Source of the DNA: Streptomyces sp. SAI-135
Lineage (GTDB): Bacteria; Actinomycetota; Actinomycetes; Streptomycetales; Streptomycetaceae
Direction of reading: 5' to 3'
Length of the DNA stretch: 64,000 bases
Assembly: GCF_029893805.1 (NCBI RefSeq)
Contig: NZ_JARXYP010000002.1
Span: 7,936,001-8,000,000 of the forward strand
Positions 33,756-42,477 of the stretch are shown here, piece after piece. Positions within the stretch are counted from its first letter, which is position 1. Each line of letters begins with the position of its first letter. A program made the translations under genes and the position numbers. The notes beneath the pieces were generated by a model. It saw only the letters and a program-made list of their open reading frames with translations. It made no database searches and was not told the origin of the DNA.

Positions 33756-34457
33756 TCACGCCCCGAGCTGTGCCCGCAGCCACTCCTCCACCTCGCCGAC
33801 ATGCGCGGCCGCTGCCGCCCGGGCCGCCTCCGGGTCGTGGGCGACGAGGGCGCGGTGGATCGCCGCGTGCTCGCGCCGCGTGCGTTCGAAGGCGCCCTCC
33901 TCCTGGTAGCCGCGCCAGACGCGGGCGCGGAAGGTGCGCGAGGACAGGCCCTCCAGGATCGCGGCCATCGTGTCGTTGCCGGCGGCCACCGCGATCTCGC
34001 GGTGGAAGGCCAGGTCGTGGGCGAGGATCTGCTCCGGGTCGTCGGTGGCGTTCATGGCCGTGAGGTGCTTCTCCACCTCGGCGAGCTGGTCGGGGGTGAT
34101 CCGGGCCGCGGCCAGCGCGGTCGCCGTCGACTCCAGGATCCGGCGGACCTCCAGGAGCTCCACCAGGCGCGGCCCCCGGGAGAGGTCGGCGACCACACCG
34201 AAGGTCTCCAGCAGGTCGCCGGCCTCCAGCTGGGTGACGTAGATCCCCGAGCCGTGCCGCGCCTCCAGCACCCCCAGGACCGTCAGCGCCCGGATCGCCT
34301 CCCGCATCGAACTGCGGGAGATGCCCAGCTGGACCGCCAGATCACGCTCGGTCGGCAGCCGCTGGCCCGGTTCCAGCCGGCCCTCGCCGATCATCGCCTT
34401 GATCTGCTCGATGGCGCGCTGCGTCACGGTGCCCTTCTGGGGGGCTGTCTCGTCCAC
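33756..34457 (-). CDS. GntR-family (FadR/FCD) regulator of the fucose operon
   Basis: A 233-residue regulator. The winged helix contains RLPTERDLAVQLGISRSSMR and ALTVLGVLEARHGSGIYV. The FCD ligand domain has the metal-binding set HDLAFHREIAVAAGN and EHAAIHRALVAHD. GTG 34457 is preferred because GGAGGAG lies four bases upstream; a longer start at 34484 has no such site. It is divergent from the fucose importer operon, and a perfect TGGTC-n-GACCA operator, the usual FCD-GntR type, lies between them. A sugar acid or fucose-pathway intermediate is the probable effector. Confidence 0.92.
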   Translation of the reverse strand: MDETAPQKGTVTQRAIEQIKAMIGEGRLEPGQRLPTERDLAVQLGISRSSMREAIRALTVLGVLEARHGSGIYVTQLEAGDLLETFGVVADLSRGPRLVELLEVRRILESTATALAAARITPDQLAEVEKHLTAMNATDDPEQILAHDLAFHREIAVAAGNDTMAAILEGLSSRTFRARVWRGYQEEGAFERTRREHAAIHRALVAHDPEAARAAAAAHVGEVEEWLRAQLGA

Positions 34458-34514
34458 GCCACTCCTCCGCTCACCGGCTGCCACTCACCGGGTGCGCCGA
34501 GTCTAGCCGCCGAT

Positions 34515-34527
34515 GTGGTCGGACCAC
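34515..34527. promoter_or_regulatory. GntR/FCD operator (perfect palindrome)
   Basis: GTGGTCGGACCAC has 6-bp perfect arms around one central base and contains TGGTC-n-GACCA, the consensus of many FadR/LldR-type regulators. It lies between the divergent gntR gene and the fucose operon. Confidence 0.75.
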
Positions 34528-34565
34528 TATGGCCGGAAGACGGGAAAATCTGCCCTCCGAGGGTA

Positions 34566-34594
34566 TTGCCAAGGGCGAGTGGTCTGATAAGTAT
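34566..34594 (+). promoter_or_regulatory. probable fucose-operon promoter with a second operator in the spacer
   Basis: TTGCCA (34566-34571) and AAGTAT (34589-34594) are spaced by 17 bp. The spacer contains TGGTCTGATAA (34580-34590), which differs at two positions from the TGGTCTGACCA operator form. The promoter call is weak; the operator similarity is clearer. Confidence 0.4.
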
Positions 34595-34659
34595 GCCGTC
34601 ATCGCTCGAACACGCTCGTGCTCGATCACGGGAGAACACGCTCAACGAGGAGCCGCCAG

Positions 34660-35733
34660 ATGCCCGTCAGAACAGTGGGGAAGCGCAACGGATTGCGGAT
34701 CGTCGGCGCGGTCGCCGTGGCGGCGAGCGCCTCGCTCGTGCTCGCCGGGTGCGGCAGCACCAAGGACACCGGCAGCGCCGGCAGTGCGGGAGGCGACGGC
34801 ACCGGCAAGGTGGGCGTGATCCTGCCGCTGCTGACCTCGCCGTTCTGGCAGTCGTACAACGACTACGTGCCGAAGACGGCCAAGTCCGAGGGGGTGGACG
34901 TGCTGAAGACGGTCAACTCCAACAGCGATCCCTCCCAGCAGATCACCGACATCAACAACGAGCTCAACCAGGGCGTCAAAGGCCTGGTCGTCGCCCCGCT
35001 GGACAGCGCCGCCATCGAGGCCGGCCTAGACCAGGCCGAACGCAAGGGCGTCCCGGTCGTCGCGGTCGACGTGGCCCCCGACAAGGGCAAGGTCGCCATG
35101 GTCGTCCGGGCGAACAACGTGGCGTACGGCGAGAAGGCCTGCCAGTACCTCGGTGAGCACATCACCTCCGGCAAGGTCGTGCAGATCATGGGCGACCTGG
35201 CCTCCGTCAACGGCCGCGACCGCTCCGAGGCGTTCCGGGCCTGTGTGAAGAAGAACTTCCCCAAGCTCAAGGTGCTGGAGATCCCCGCCAAGTGGGAGTC
35301 CGACGCCGCCGCCTCGCAGCTGAGCACCCTCCTGAACGCCAACCCCGACCTCAAGGGCATCTACATGCAGGCCGGCGGCGTCTACCTGGCGCCGACCCTG
35401 CAGACCCTCAAGTCCAAGGGGATGCTGAAGAAGGCGGGCACCGCGGGCCACATCGTCGTCGTCTCCAACGACGGCATCCCGCAGGAGTACGACGCCATCC
35501 GCAAGGGCGAGATCGACGCCACCGTCTCCCAGCCCGCCGACCTGTACGCCAAGTACGGCATGTACTACATCAAGGCGGCGATGGAGGGGAAGACCTTCCG
35601 GCCCGGCCCGACCGACCACGACTCCACGATCGTCAAGCTGCCGAGCGGCATCCTGGAGGACCAGCTGCCCGCGCCCCTGGTCACCAAGGACAACGTCGAC
35701 GACCCCGAGCTGTGGGGCAATACGGTCAAATGA
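34660..35733 (+). CDS. ABC sugar-binding lipoprotein (family 4, periplasmic-binding type), fucose-type
   Basis: A lipoprotein of 357 residues with signal RIVGAVAVAASASLVLAGCG (lipobox LAGC). The ribose/rhamnose-type binding fold follows (GVILPLLTSPFWQSYNDYV, GLVVAPLDSAAIEAGLDQAE, ASVNGRDRSEAF). ATG 34660 has GAGGAG upstream. It is the first gene of an operon whose enzymes oxidise L-fucose, so L-fucose (or a stereochemically related 6-deoxy or aldose sugar) is the likely ligand. Confidence 0.9.
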   Translation: MPVRTVGKRNGLRIVGAVAVAASASLVLAGCGSTKDTGSAGSAGGDGTGKVGVILPLLTSPFWQSYNDYVPKTAKSEGVDVLKTVNSNSDPSQQITDINNELNQGVKGLVVAPLDSAAIEAGLDQAERKGVPVVAVDVAPDKGKVAMVVRANNVAYGEKACQYLGEHITSGKVVQIMGDLASVNGRDRSEAFRACVKKNFPKLKVLEIPAKWESDAAASQLSTLLNANPDLKGIYMQAGGVYLAPTLQTLKSKGMLKKAGTAGHIVVVSNDGIPQEYDAIRKGEIDATVSQPADLYAKYGMYYIKAAMEGKTFRPGPTDHDSTIVKLPSGILEDQLPAPLVTKDNVDDPELWGNTVK

Positions 35734-37223
35734 GCACCCCACTGGCTGAAGCCCAGGGGGTCGTCAAACGGTACGGCCCCACGACCGCCCTCGCCGACGG
35801 CCGGCTCACCGTCCTGCCCGGCGAGTCCCACGCCCTCGTCGGCCGCAACGGAGCGGGCAAGTCCACCCTCGTCACCCTCCTCACCGGTCTCCAGGCCCCC
35901 GACGAGGGCACCGTCCGCTTCGACGGCGAGCCCGCGCCCCCGCTCACCGACCGGGACGCCTGGCGCCGCAAAGTCGCCTGCGTCTACCAGAAGCCCACCG
36001 TCGTCCCCGAGCTGACCGTCGCCGAGAACCTCTTCATCAACCGGCAGCCCCTCAAGCGGAGTTTCATCAGCTGGCGTGCGCTCCGGTCGCAGGCCGCCGA
36101 ACTCCTCGACACCTGGGACGTCCGCGTCGACCCGGAGGCGCGCACCGCCGACCTCAAGGTCGAGGACCGCCAAATGGTGGAGATCGCACGGGCGTTGAGC
36201 TTCGGCGCCCGCTTCATCGTCCTCGACGAACCGACCGCGCAGCTCGACAAACGGGAGATCGAGCGCCTCTTCGGCAGGATGCGCGCACTCCAGGAGTCCG
36301 GTGTCACCTTCCTGTTCATCTCGCACCACCTCCAGGAGGTGTACGAGGTGTGCCAGACGGTGACGGTCCTCAGGGACGCCCGCTGGATCACCACGGCCCC
36401 GGTCGCCGACATGCCCCGGGCGGCCCTGATCGAGGCCATGGCCGGCGAGAGCATCACCGAACGGGAACAGGCCGTGCGCACGGCAGAGGCCGACGCCCCC
36501 GTCCTCCTCGACGCCCGCGGCCTCACCTCCGACGCCTACCAGGACGTCGACCTCACCGTGCGCCGCGGTGAGGTCGTCGGACTCGCCGGCATCAGCGGCA
36601 GCGGCAAGACCGAGCTCGCCGAGTCCTTCACCGGACTGCACACACCGACGAGCGGCACGGCCCGGCTGGACGGCAGGCCACTGCCGTTCGGCGATGTGCA
36701 GGCCAGCCTGAAGGCGGGCGTCGGATTCGTGCCGCGCGACCGGCACACCCAGGGCCTGGTCTTCGACATGACCATCGGCGACAACGCCACCCTCAGCGTC
36801 CTGGACCGGCTCGGCCGGCACGGCTTCGTCGGCACCGACCGCAGGCGCGGCTTCGCCACCGAGCTGATCGACCGTCTCGACATCCACACCGAGGGCCCCG
36901 ACCAGCCGGTCTCCGACCTCTCCGGCGGCAACGCGCAGAAGGTCGTCATGGCCCGCGCCCTCGCCTCCGACCCCCGCCTGCTCGTCCTCATCAACCCCAC
37001 CGCCGGCGTCGACGTGAAGTCCAAGGAGTCCCTGCTCTCCCGCGTGGACACCGCCCGCGAGGACGGCACCGCGGTCCTCGTCGTCTCCGACGAACTCGAC
37101 GACCTGCGCCGCTGCGACCGTGTCCTCGTCCTCTTCCACGGCCGCGTGGTCGCCGAGCACCCGGCCGGCTGGCGCGACCACGAGCTGATCGCCTCCATCG
37201 AAGGAGTGGACCACCATGGCTGA
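35730..37223 (+). CDS. ABC sugar importer ATPase with two nucleotide-binding domains
   Basis: A fused double ATPase of the ribose/rhamnose type, 497 residues. The first domain has Walker A GRNGAGKST, a diverged signature (LKVEDRQMVEIARAL) and Walker B FIVLDEP. The second has Walker A GISGSGKTE and signature LSGGNAQKV. Its Walker B region reads LLVLINPTAGVD, with Ile-Asn in place of Asp-Glu, so this second site is probably poor at hydrolysis. ATG 35730 overlaps the previous TGA (ATGA). Confidence 0.93.
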   Translation: MSTPLAEAQGVVKRYGPTTALADGRLTVLPGESHALVGRNGAGKSTLVTLLTGLQAPDEGTVRFDGEPAPPLTDRDAWRRKVACVYQKPTVVPELTVAENLFINRQPLKRSFISWRALRSQAAELLDTWDVRVDPEARTADLKVEDRQMVEIARALSFGARFIVLDEPTAQLDKREIERLFGRMRALQESGVTFLFISHHLQEVYEVCQTVTVLRDARWITTAPVADMPRAALIEAMAGESITEREQAVRTAEADAPVLLDARGLTSDAYQDVDLTVRRGEVVGLAGISGSGKTELAESFTGLHTPTSGTARLDGRPLPFGDVQASLKAGVGFVPRDRHTQGLVFDMTIGDNATLSVLDRLGRHGFVGTDRRRGFATELIDRLDIHTEGPDQPVSDLSGGNAQKVVMARALASDPRLLVLINPTAGVDVKSKESLLSRVDTAREDGTAVLVVSDELDDLRRCDRVLVLFHGRVVAEHPAGWRDHELIASIEGVDHHG

Positions 37224-38241
37224 CACCCAGGCTCCGCCGGTCAAGCAGGTGCGGGTGCCCGAGGCGCGGGCGGCCCGGACGGTCCTGCTGCGCCGCGCCC
37301 GCGAACTCGCTCTGGTCCCCGCGCTGTTGCTGCTGCTCGTGCTCGGCGCACTGCTCAACGACTCCTTCTTCACCGAGGCCACCCTGATCTCCATTCTGGC
37401 CTCGTCCGCGCCGCTGGCGATGGTGGTGCTCGCCGAGTCGCTCGTGCTCATCACCGGCAAGTTCGACCTGTCGCTCGAATCGATGGTCGGCATCGCACCG
37501 GCGGTGGCCGCGCTCCTGGTGCTGCCGGTCGCCCAGTCCGGCTGGGGCACGGAACTCCCCACCGCGGTGGCTCTGTTCTCCATCCCCTTGGTGGGCGCGG
37601 CCATCGGCGCCTTCAACGGCATCCTCGTGGTGAAGGCGAAGCTCAACGCGTTCATCGTCACGCTGGCCATGCTGATCGTCCTGCGGGGACTCCTGGTAGG
37701 GGCCACCAAGGGCAAGACGCTCTTCGGCATGCCGGACGCGTTCTTCTCGCTGGCCACCACCACGTTCCTGCACGTCCCCCTGTCGGTCTGGCTCGCCGCC
37801 GCGGCCTTCGCCGTCGCCGGGCTGGTGCTCAAGTACCACCGTCTCGGCCGGTCGTTGTACGCGATCGGCGGCAATCTGGAAGCGGCCCGCGCCGCAGGCA
37901 TCCGAGTCGACCGTGTCCGGCTGGGGGTCTACGTCGTCGCCGGCGTTCTCGCCTCGATCGGCGGACTCATGTACACCGGCTACGTCGGTGCGATCGGCGC
38001 GAACCAGGGCGAGAACATGATCTTCACGGTGTTCGCCGCCGCCGTCATCGGTGGTATCAGCCTCGACGGCGGCCGCGGCACCATGTTCGGGGCCCTGACG
38101 GGCGTTCTTCTGCTGGGCGTGGTCAAGACCATGCTCACCATGGCCCAGGTGCCGTCCTTCTGGATCGACGCCATCTACGGCGGAATCATCCTGCTCGCCC
38201 TCATGATCGCCCGCCTCACCACGGGCCGCGCCCAAGACTGA
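37216..38241 (+). CDS. ABC sugar importer permease (RbsC type)
   Basis: A membrane subunit of 341 residues with 8-10 hydrophobic segments. Family motifs are SLESMVGIAPAVAALLV, LVVKAKLNAFIVTLAML, GRSLYAIGGNLEAARAAGI and AAVIGGISLDGGRGTMFGAL. Its start overlaps the ATPase gene by 8 bp. One permease gene is enough for this transporter class, which works as a homodimer. Confidence 0.93.
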   Translation: MADTQAPPVKQVRVPEARAARTVLLRRARELALVPALLLLLVLGALLNDSFFTEATLISILASSAPLAMVVLAESLVLITGKFDLSLESMVGIAPAVAALLVLPVAQSGWGTELPTAVALFSIPLVGAAIGAFNGILVVKAKLNAFIVTLAMLIVLRGLLVGATKGKTLFGMPDAFFSLATTTFLHVPLSVWLAAAAFAVAGLVLKYHRLGRSLYAIGGNLEAARAAGIRVDRVRLGVYVVAGVLASIGGLMYTGYVGAIGANQGENMIFTVFAAAVIGGISLDGGRGTMFGALTGVLLLGVVKTMLTMAQVPSFWIDAIYGGIILLALMIARLTTGRAQD

Positions 38242-38269
38242 CCCCCGGCACCCGACTGAAAGGCACTCC

Positions 38270-39619
38270 GTGTCCTCGACCCCCGCCCGCATCAGCGCGG
38301 TAGACACCTACGACATCCGCTTCCCCACCTCGCGCGAGCTCGACGGCTCCGACGCGATGAACCCGGACCCCGACTACTCGGCGGCCTACGTCGTCCTGCG
38401 CACGGACGCGGCCGACGGGCACGAGGGGCACGGATTCACCTTCACCATCGGGCGGGGCAACGAAGTCCAGGTCGCCGCGATCGAGGCGCTGCGCGGGCAT
38501 GTGGTGGGCCGGTCGGTCGACGAACTGTGCGCGGACCCGGGGACGCTGAACCGCGACCTGATCGGCGACAGCCAGCTGCGCTGGCTCGGCCCCGAGAAGG
38601 GCGTGATGCACATGGCGATCGGCGCGGTCGTCAACGCCGTGTGGGACCTGGCCGCCAAGCGCGCCGAGAAGCCGTTGTGGCGGCTGCTCGCCGAGGGCGA
38701 CCCGGAGTGGCTGGTCGGCCAGATCGACTTCCGCTACCTCACGGACGCGCTCACCCCCGAGGAGGCCCTGGACATCCTGCGGCGGGGCCGGGAAGGCGCG
38801 CGGGAACGGTCCGCGCAGCTGCTCACCCACGGCTACCCGGCCTACACCACCTCCGCCGGCTGGCTCGGCTACGACGACGAGAAGCTCACCCGGCTCGCCG
38901 CCGAGGCCGTCGCCGACGGCTTCCGGCAGATCAAGCTCAAGGTCGGCGCGGACCTGGAGGACGACATACGGCGCTGCCGCGTCGCCCGCCAGGTCGTCGG
39001 CCCCGGCATCCGCATGGCGATCGACGCCAACCAGCGCTGGGACGTCGACGAGGCGATCCGCTGGACCCGGGCGCTCGCCGAGTTCGACCCGTACTGGATC
39101 GAGGAGCCCACCAGCCCCGACGACATCCTCGGCCACGCGGCCGTCCGCAGGGCGGTCGCCCCGGTGAAGGTCGCCACCGGCGAGCACGTCCAGAACCGTG
39201 TCGTCTTCAAGCAGCTCCTCCAGGCCGGCGCCCTCGACGTCGTCCAGATCGACGCGGCCCGCGTCGGCGGCGTCAACGAGAACCTCGCCATCCTGCTCCT
39301 CGCGGCCAAGTTCGGCGTGCCGGTCTGCCCGCACGCGGGCGGCGTCGGCCTGTGCGAACTCGTCCAGCACCTCTCCATGTTCGACTACGTGGCCGTCACC
39401 GGCACCACCGAGAACCGGGTCATCGAGTACGTAGACCATCTGCACGACCACTTCGTCGACCCGGTGGTGATCCGGGACGGCCACTACACGGCACCCACCG
39501 CACCCGGCTTCTCGGCGGCCATGCGCCCGCAGTCCGTCGCGCGGTACACGTTCCCGGGCGGCGCCTTCTGGGCAGAAGACCTCGCCGAGGACACACCCAG
39601 GAAGGGGCAGGCGGCATGA
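38270..39619 (+). CDS. L-fuconate dehydratase (enolase superfamily)
   Basis: Dehydrates L-fuconate to 2-keto-3-deoxy-L-fuconate. The 449 residues follow the fuconate dehydratase layout. The N-terminal capping domain is DTYDIRFPTSRELDGSDAMN. The barrel has the base motif QIKLKVG (K-x-K). Metal ligands are in MAIDANQRW, WIEEPTSPDD and ATGEHVQNR, and the catalytic His is in CPHAGGVGLCELVQH. The HAGGVGLCE element and overall length separate it from mandelate and gluconate relatives. GTG 38270 has GAAAGG upstream. Confidence 0.9.
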   Translation: MSSTPARISAVDTYDIRFPTSRELDGSDAMNPDPDYSAAYVVLRTDAADGHEGHGFTFTIGRGNEVQVAAIEALRGHVVGRSVDELCADPGTLNRDLIGDSQLRWLGPEKGVMHMAIGAVVNAVWDLAAKRAEKPLWRLLAEGDPEWLVGQIDFRYLTDALTPEEALDILRRGREGARERSAQLLTHGYPAYTTSAGWLGYDDEKLTRLAAEAVADGFRQIKLKVGADLEDDIRRCRVARQVVGPGIRMAIDANQRWDVDEAIRWTRALAEFDPYWIEEPTSPDDILGHAAVRRAVAPVKVATGEHVQNRVVFKQLLQAGALDVVQIDAARVGGVNENLAILLLAAKFGVPVCPHAGGVGLCELVQHLSMFDYVAVTGTTENRVIEYVDHLHDHFVDPVVIRDGHYTAPTAPGFSAAMRPQSVARYTFPGGAFWAEDLAEDTPRKGQAA

Positions 39620-40371
39620 GCGACTTCGAGGGCCTGAGGGCCCTGGTGACCGGCGGCGCGTCCGGCATCGGCCGGGCCACGGCCGAACTCCTTTCCGCGC
39701 GCGGCGCCCAGGTCGCCGTCCTCGACCTGGACCCCTCCTCCGTCGAGAAGCCGCTGCTGGCCTACCGCGCCGACATCACCGACGACGCCGCCGTGCGTAC
39801 CGCCGTCGCCGCGGCCGCGGCCGACCTCGGCGGACTCGACGTCCTGGTCAACAACGCGGGCATCGGCGCCCAGGGCACCGTGGCCGACCACGACGACGAG
39901 GAGTGGCACCGCGTCCTGGACGTCAACGTGGTCGGCATGGTCCGGGTGACCCGCGCGGCGCTGCCCCACCTGCGCGAGTCCTCCCACGCGGCGATCGTGA
40001 ACACCTCCTCCATCGCGGCCACCGCGGGCCTGCCGCAGCGGGCGCTGTACAGCGCGACCAAAGGGGCCGTGTACTCCCTGACCCTCGCCATGGCCGCCGA
40101 CCACGTCCGCGAGGGCATCCGCGTGAACTGCGTCAACCCCGGCACCGCGGACACCCCGTGGATCGGCCGCCTCCTCGCCAAGGCCCCCGACCCGGCCGCC
40201 GAACGCGCCGCGCTGGAGGCCCGCCAGCCCACCGGCCGGCTCGTCTCCGCGGACGAGGTCGCCGGCGCCATCGCCTACCTGGCGAGCCCCCTGTCCGGCG
40301 CCACCACCGGCACCTCCCTCGCCGTCGACGGCGGCATGCAGGGCCTGCGCCCGAGGCCGGTGGGCCGGTGA
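39616..40371 (+). CDS. SDR dehydrogenase of the fucose pathway (probable 2-keto-3-deoxy-L-fuconate dehydrogenase)
   Basis: A classical SDR of 251 residues: TGGASGIG, LVNNAG, catalytic Ser in NTSSIAATAG, and YSATK. ATG 39616 overlaps the dehydratase stop (ATGA). In the non-phosphorylative L-fucose route an SDR oxidises 2-keto-3-deoxy-L-fuconate at C4, which fits this position after the dehydratase. It could instead be the fucose 1-dehydrogenase, but an aldo/keto reductase that fits that step is next door. Confidence 0.85.
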   Translation: MSDFEGLRALVTGGASGIGRATAELLSARGAQVAVLDLDPSSVEKPLLAYRADITDDAAVRTAVAAAAADLGGLDVLVNNAGIGAQGTVADHDDEEWHRVLDVNVVGMVRVTRAALPHLRESSHAAIVNTSSIAATAGLPQRALYSATKGAVYSLTLAMAADHVREGIRVNCVNPGTADTPWIGRLLAKAPDPAAERAALEARQPTGRLVSADEVAGAIAYLASPLSGATTGTSLAVDGGMQGLRPRPVGR

Positions 40372-41342
40372 ACAGCAACACGCTCGGCACCAGCGGCGTC
40401 CCGGTCAGCGCACTCGCCTTCGGCGGCGCGGTCATCGGCAACCTCTTCACGGAGGTGACCGACGAGGAGGCCCACGAGGCGGTCACCGCCGCCTGGGAGC
40501 GCGGCGTCCGCTACTTCGACACCGCCCCGCACTACGGCCTCGGACTGTCGGAACGGCGGCTGGGCCAGGCCCTGAAGGACCGCCCGCGCGCCGAGTTCAC
40601 GATCTCCACGAAGGTCGGCCGGCGGCTGGAGCCGGCCACGGGGGGCGGCGACGACCTGGCCAACGCCTTCGCGGTGCCCGCCACCCTGCGCCGGGTCTGG
40701 GACTTCTCGGCCGACGGCGTACGGCGCACCCTCGACGCCAGTCTCGAACGGCTCGGCCTCGACCACGTCGACGTCGTCTACCTGCACGACCCCGACGACC
40801 ACGCCGAACAGGCCTTCCGCGAGGGCTATCCGGCCCTGGAGAAGCTCCGCTCGGAGGGCGTCGTCGGAGCGATCGGCGCCGGCATGAACCAGACCGGGAT
40901 GCTGACCCGCTTCGTCCGCGAGACCGACGTCGACGTGGTGCTCTGCGCGGGGCGGTACACCCTGCTCGACCAGAGCGCGCTCACCGAGCTGCTGCCCGCC
41001 GCCGTCGAGCGGGGCGTCTCGGTGGTCGTCGGCGGTGCCTTCAACTCCGGTCTGCTGGCGGACCCGAGACCGGACGCGACGTACAACTACGCACAGGCGC
41101 CGGGTGACCTGCTGGACCGTGCCCTGCGCATGCGGGAGGTCGCCGAGCGGCACGGCATCAGCCTGCGGGCCGCCGCCCTCGCCTACTGCGCGGCCCATCC
41201 GGCCGTCGCGAGCGTCCTCGTCGGCGCCCGCTCGGCGGCCGAGGTCCACGACGCGGCGGACCAGTTCGCCACCCCGGTGCCCCCGGCCCTCTGGCAGGAG
41301 CTGCGCGACACCGGACTGCTGAGCGCCGAGGAGCCGTCATGA
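40368..41342 (+). CDS. aldo/keto reductase, probable L-fucose (D-threo-aldose) 1-dehydrogenase
   Basis: An NAD(P)-dependent enzyme of 324 residues with the AKR tetrad visible: Asp and Tyr in FDTAPHYGLG, Lys in STKVGR, His in YLHDPDD. Close family members oxidise L-fucose or D-arabinose at C1 to the lactone. GTG 40368 overlaps the previous TGA. It would start the pathway by producing L-fuconolactone for the lactonase encoded two genes later. Confidence 0.87.
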   Translation: MNSNTLGTSGVPVSALAFGGAVIGNLFTEVTDEEAHEAVTAAWERGVRYFDTAPHYGLGLSERRLGQALKDRPRAEFTISTKVGRRLEPATGGGDDLANAFAVPATLRRVWDFSADGVRRTLDASLERLGLDHVDVVYLHDPDDHAEQAFREGYPALEKLRSEGVVGAIGAGMNQTGMLTRFVRETDVDVVLCAGRYTLLDQSALTELLPAAVERGVSVVVGGAFNSGLLADPRPDATYNYAQAPGDLLDRALRMREVAERHGISLRAAALAYCAAHPAVASVLVGARSAAEVHDAADQFATPVPPALWQELRDTGLLSAEEPS

Positions 41343-41653
41343 GAGTCGCCCTGCACACCAAGGTCCGCGCCGACCGCATCGAGGAGTACGAGGCCGCCCA
41401 CCGCGAGGTCCCGGCCGAACTCACCGACGCGATCCGCGCCGCCGGGGCCACCTCCTGGACGATCTGGCGCAGCGGCTGCGACCTCTTCCACGTCCTGGAG
41501 TGCGCGGACTACGGCCGTCTCCTCGCCGAACTGGAGAAGCTCCCGGTGAACGTCACCTGGCAGGCCCGCATGGCCGAACTCCTCGACGTGGTGCACGACT
41601 ACTCCGGCGAGGGCGCCGACGCCGGCCTGCCCGTCGTGTGGGAGCTGCCGTGA
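41339..41653 (+). CDS. L-rhamnose/L-fucose mutarotase (RhaM-like)
   Basis: A small 104-residue enzyme that interconverts sugar anomers and so supplies the right form to the dehydrogenase. The family pattern is RVALHTKVRADRIEEYEAAH at the N-terminus, FHVLECADY in the middle and the C-terminal MAELLDVVHDYSG with VVWELP. ATG 41339 overlaps the preceding TGA. Its role here is assigned as L-fucose mutarotase from operon context; the fold alone does not separate rhamnose from fucose. Confidence 0.87.
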   Translation: MRVALHTKVRADRIEEYEAAHREVPAELTDAIRAAGATSWTIWRSGCDLFHVLECADYGRLLAELEKLPVNVTWQARMAELLDVVHDYSGEGADAGLPVVWELP

Positions 41654-42477
41654 ACGTCGTGGACGCCCATCACCACGTGTGGGACTTGTCGGTACGGGAC
41701 CAGGACTGGATCGCCGCCGACAGCCCGCTGCGGCGCACCTTCACGATGGCCGACCTGGCACCGCAGGCCGCCGCGGCGGGAGTCGGCCGCACGGTCCTCG
41801 TGCAGACGGTCACCGTGCCCGAGGAGACCCCTGAGTTCCTGGCCCTCGCGGCCGAGCACGAGCTGATCGCCGGTGTCGTCGGCTGGACGGACCTGACTCG
41901 CCCCGACGTCGCCGACGAACTGGCCCGCCTGCGCGAACTGCCCGGAGGCACCTACCTCAAGGGGATCCGCCACCAGGTCCAGAGCGAGCCCGACCCGGAG
42001 TGGCTGCTGCGCCCGGACGTACGCCGGGGACTGGCCGCCGTGGCCGACGCCGGGCTCGTCCACGACCTGGTCGTCCTCCCACACCAGCTGCCGGCCTGCG
42101 CGAAGGCCGCCGACGCCCTGCCTGACCTCACCTTCGTCCTCGACCACCTGGGCAAGCCGCCCATCGCGTCCGGCTCCCTGGAACCCTGGGCCTCGGCCGT
42201 GCGCGGCCTCGCCGCCCTCCCCAACACCGTCTGCAAGCTCTCCGGCATGGTCACCGAGGCGGACCCCGCCGCCTGGACGGTCGACGACCTGCGCCCGTAC
42301 GCCGACACGGTCCTGGACGCCTTCGGCCCGGACCGCCTCCTGTTCGGCTCGGACTGGCCGGTGTGCACGCTTGCCGCGACCTACGGCGAAGTCCTGGAGG
42401 CGGCCGGCCAGTTGACCGGCGCCGACGACCGGGCGCAGATCTTCGAGGGCACCGCTGTCCGTGTCTACGGCCTCTGA
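41650..42477 (+). CDS. L-fuconolactonase-type amidohydrolase
   Basis: A metal-dependent hydrolase of 275 residues (COG3618 amidohydrolase type). The metal motif VDAHHHVWD is at the N-terminus, with GIRHQVQSEPD, VLDHLGKPPI and LFGSDWPVC in family order. It would open L-fuconolactone to L-fuconate. GTG 41650 overlaps the mutarotase stop. Its 3' end overlaps the convergent membrane-protein gene by 13 bp. Confidence 0.9.
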   Translation: MNVVDAHHHVWDLSVRDQDWIAADSPLRRTFTMADLAPQAAAAGVGRTVLVQTVTVPEETPEFLALAAEHELIAGVVGWTDLTRPDVADELARLRELPGGTYLKGIRHQVQSEPDPEWLLRPDVRRGLAAVADAGLVHDLVVLPHQLPACAKAADALPDLTFVLDHLGKPPIASGSLEPWASAVRGLAALPNTVCKLSGMVTEADPAAWTVDDLRPYADTVLDAFGPDRLLFGSDWPVCTLAATYGEVLEAAGQLTGADDRAQIFEGTAVRVYGL

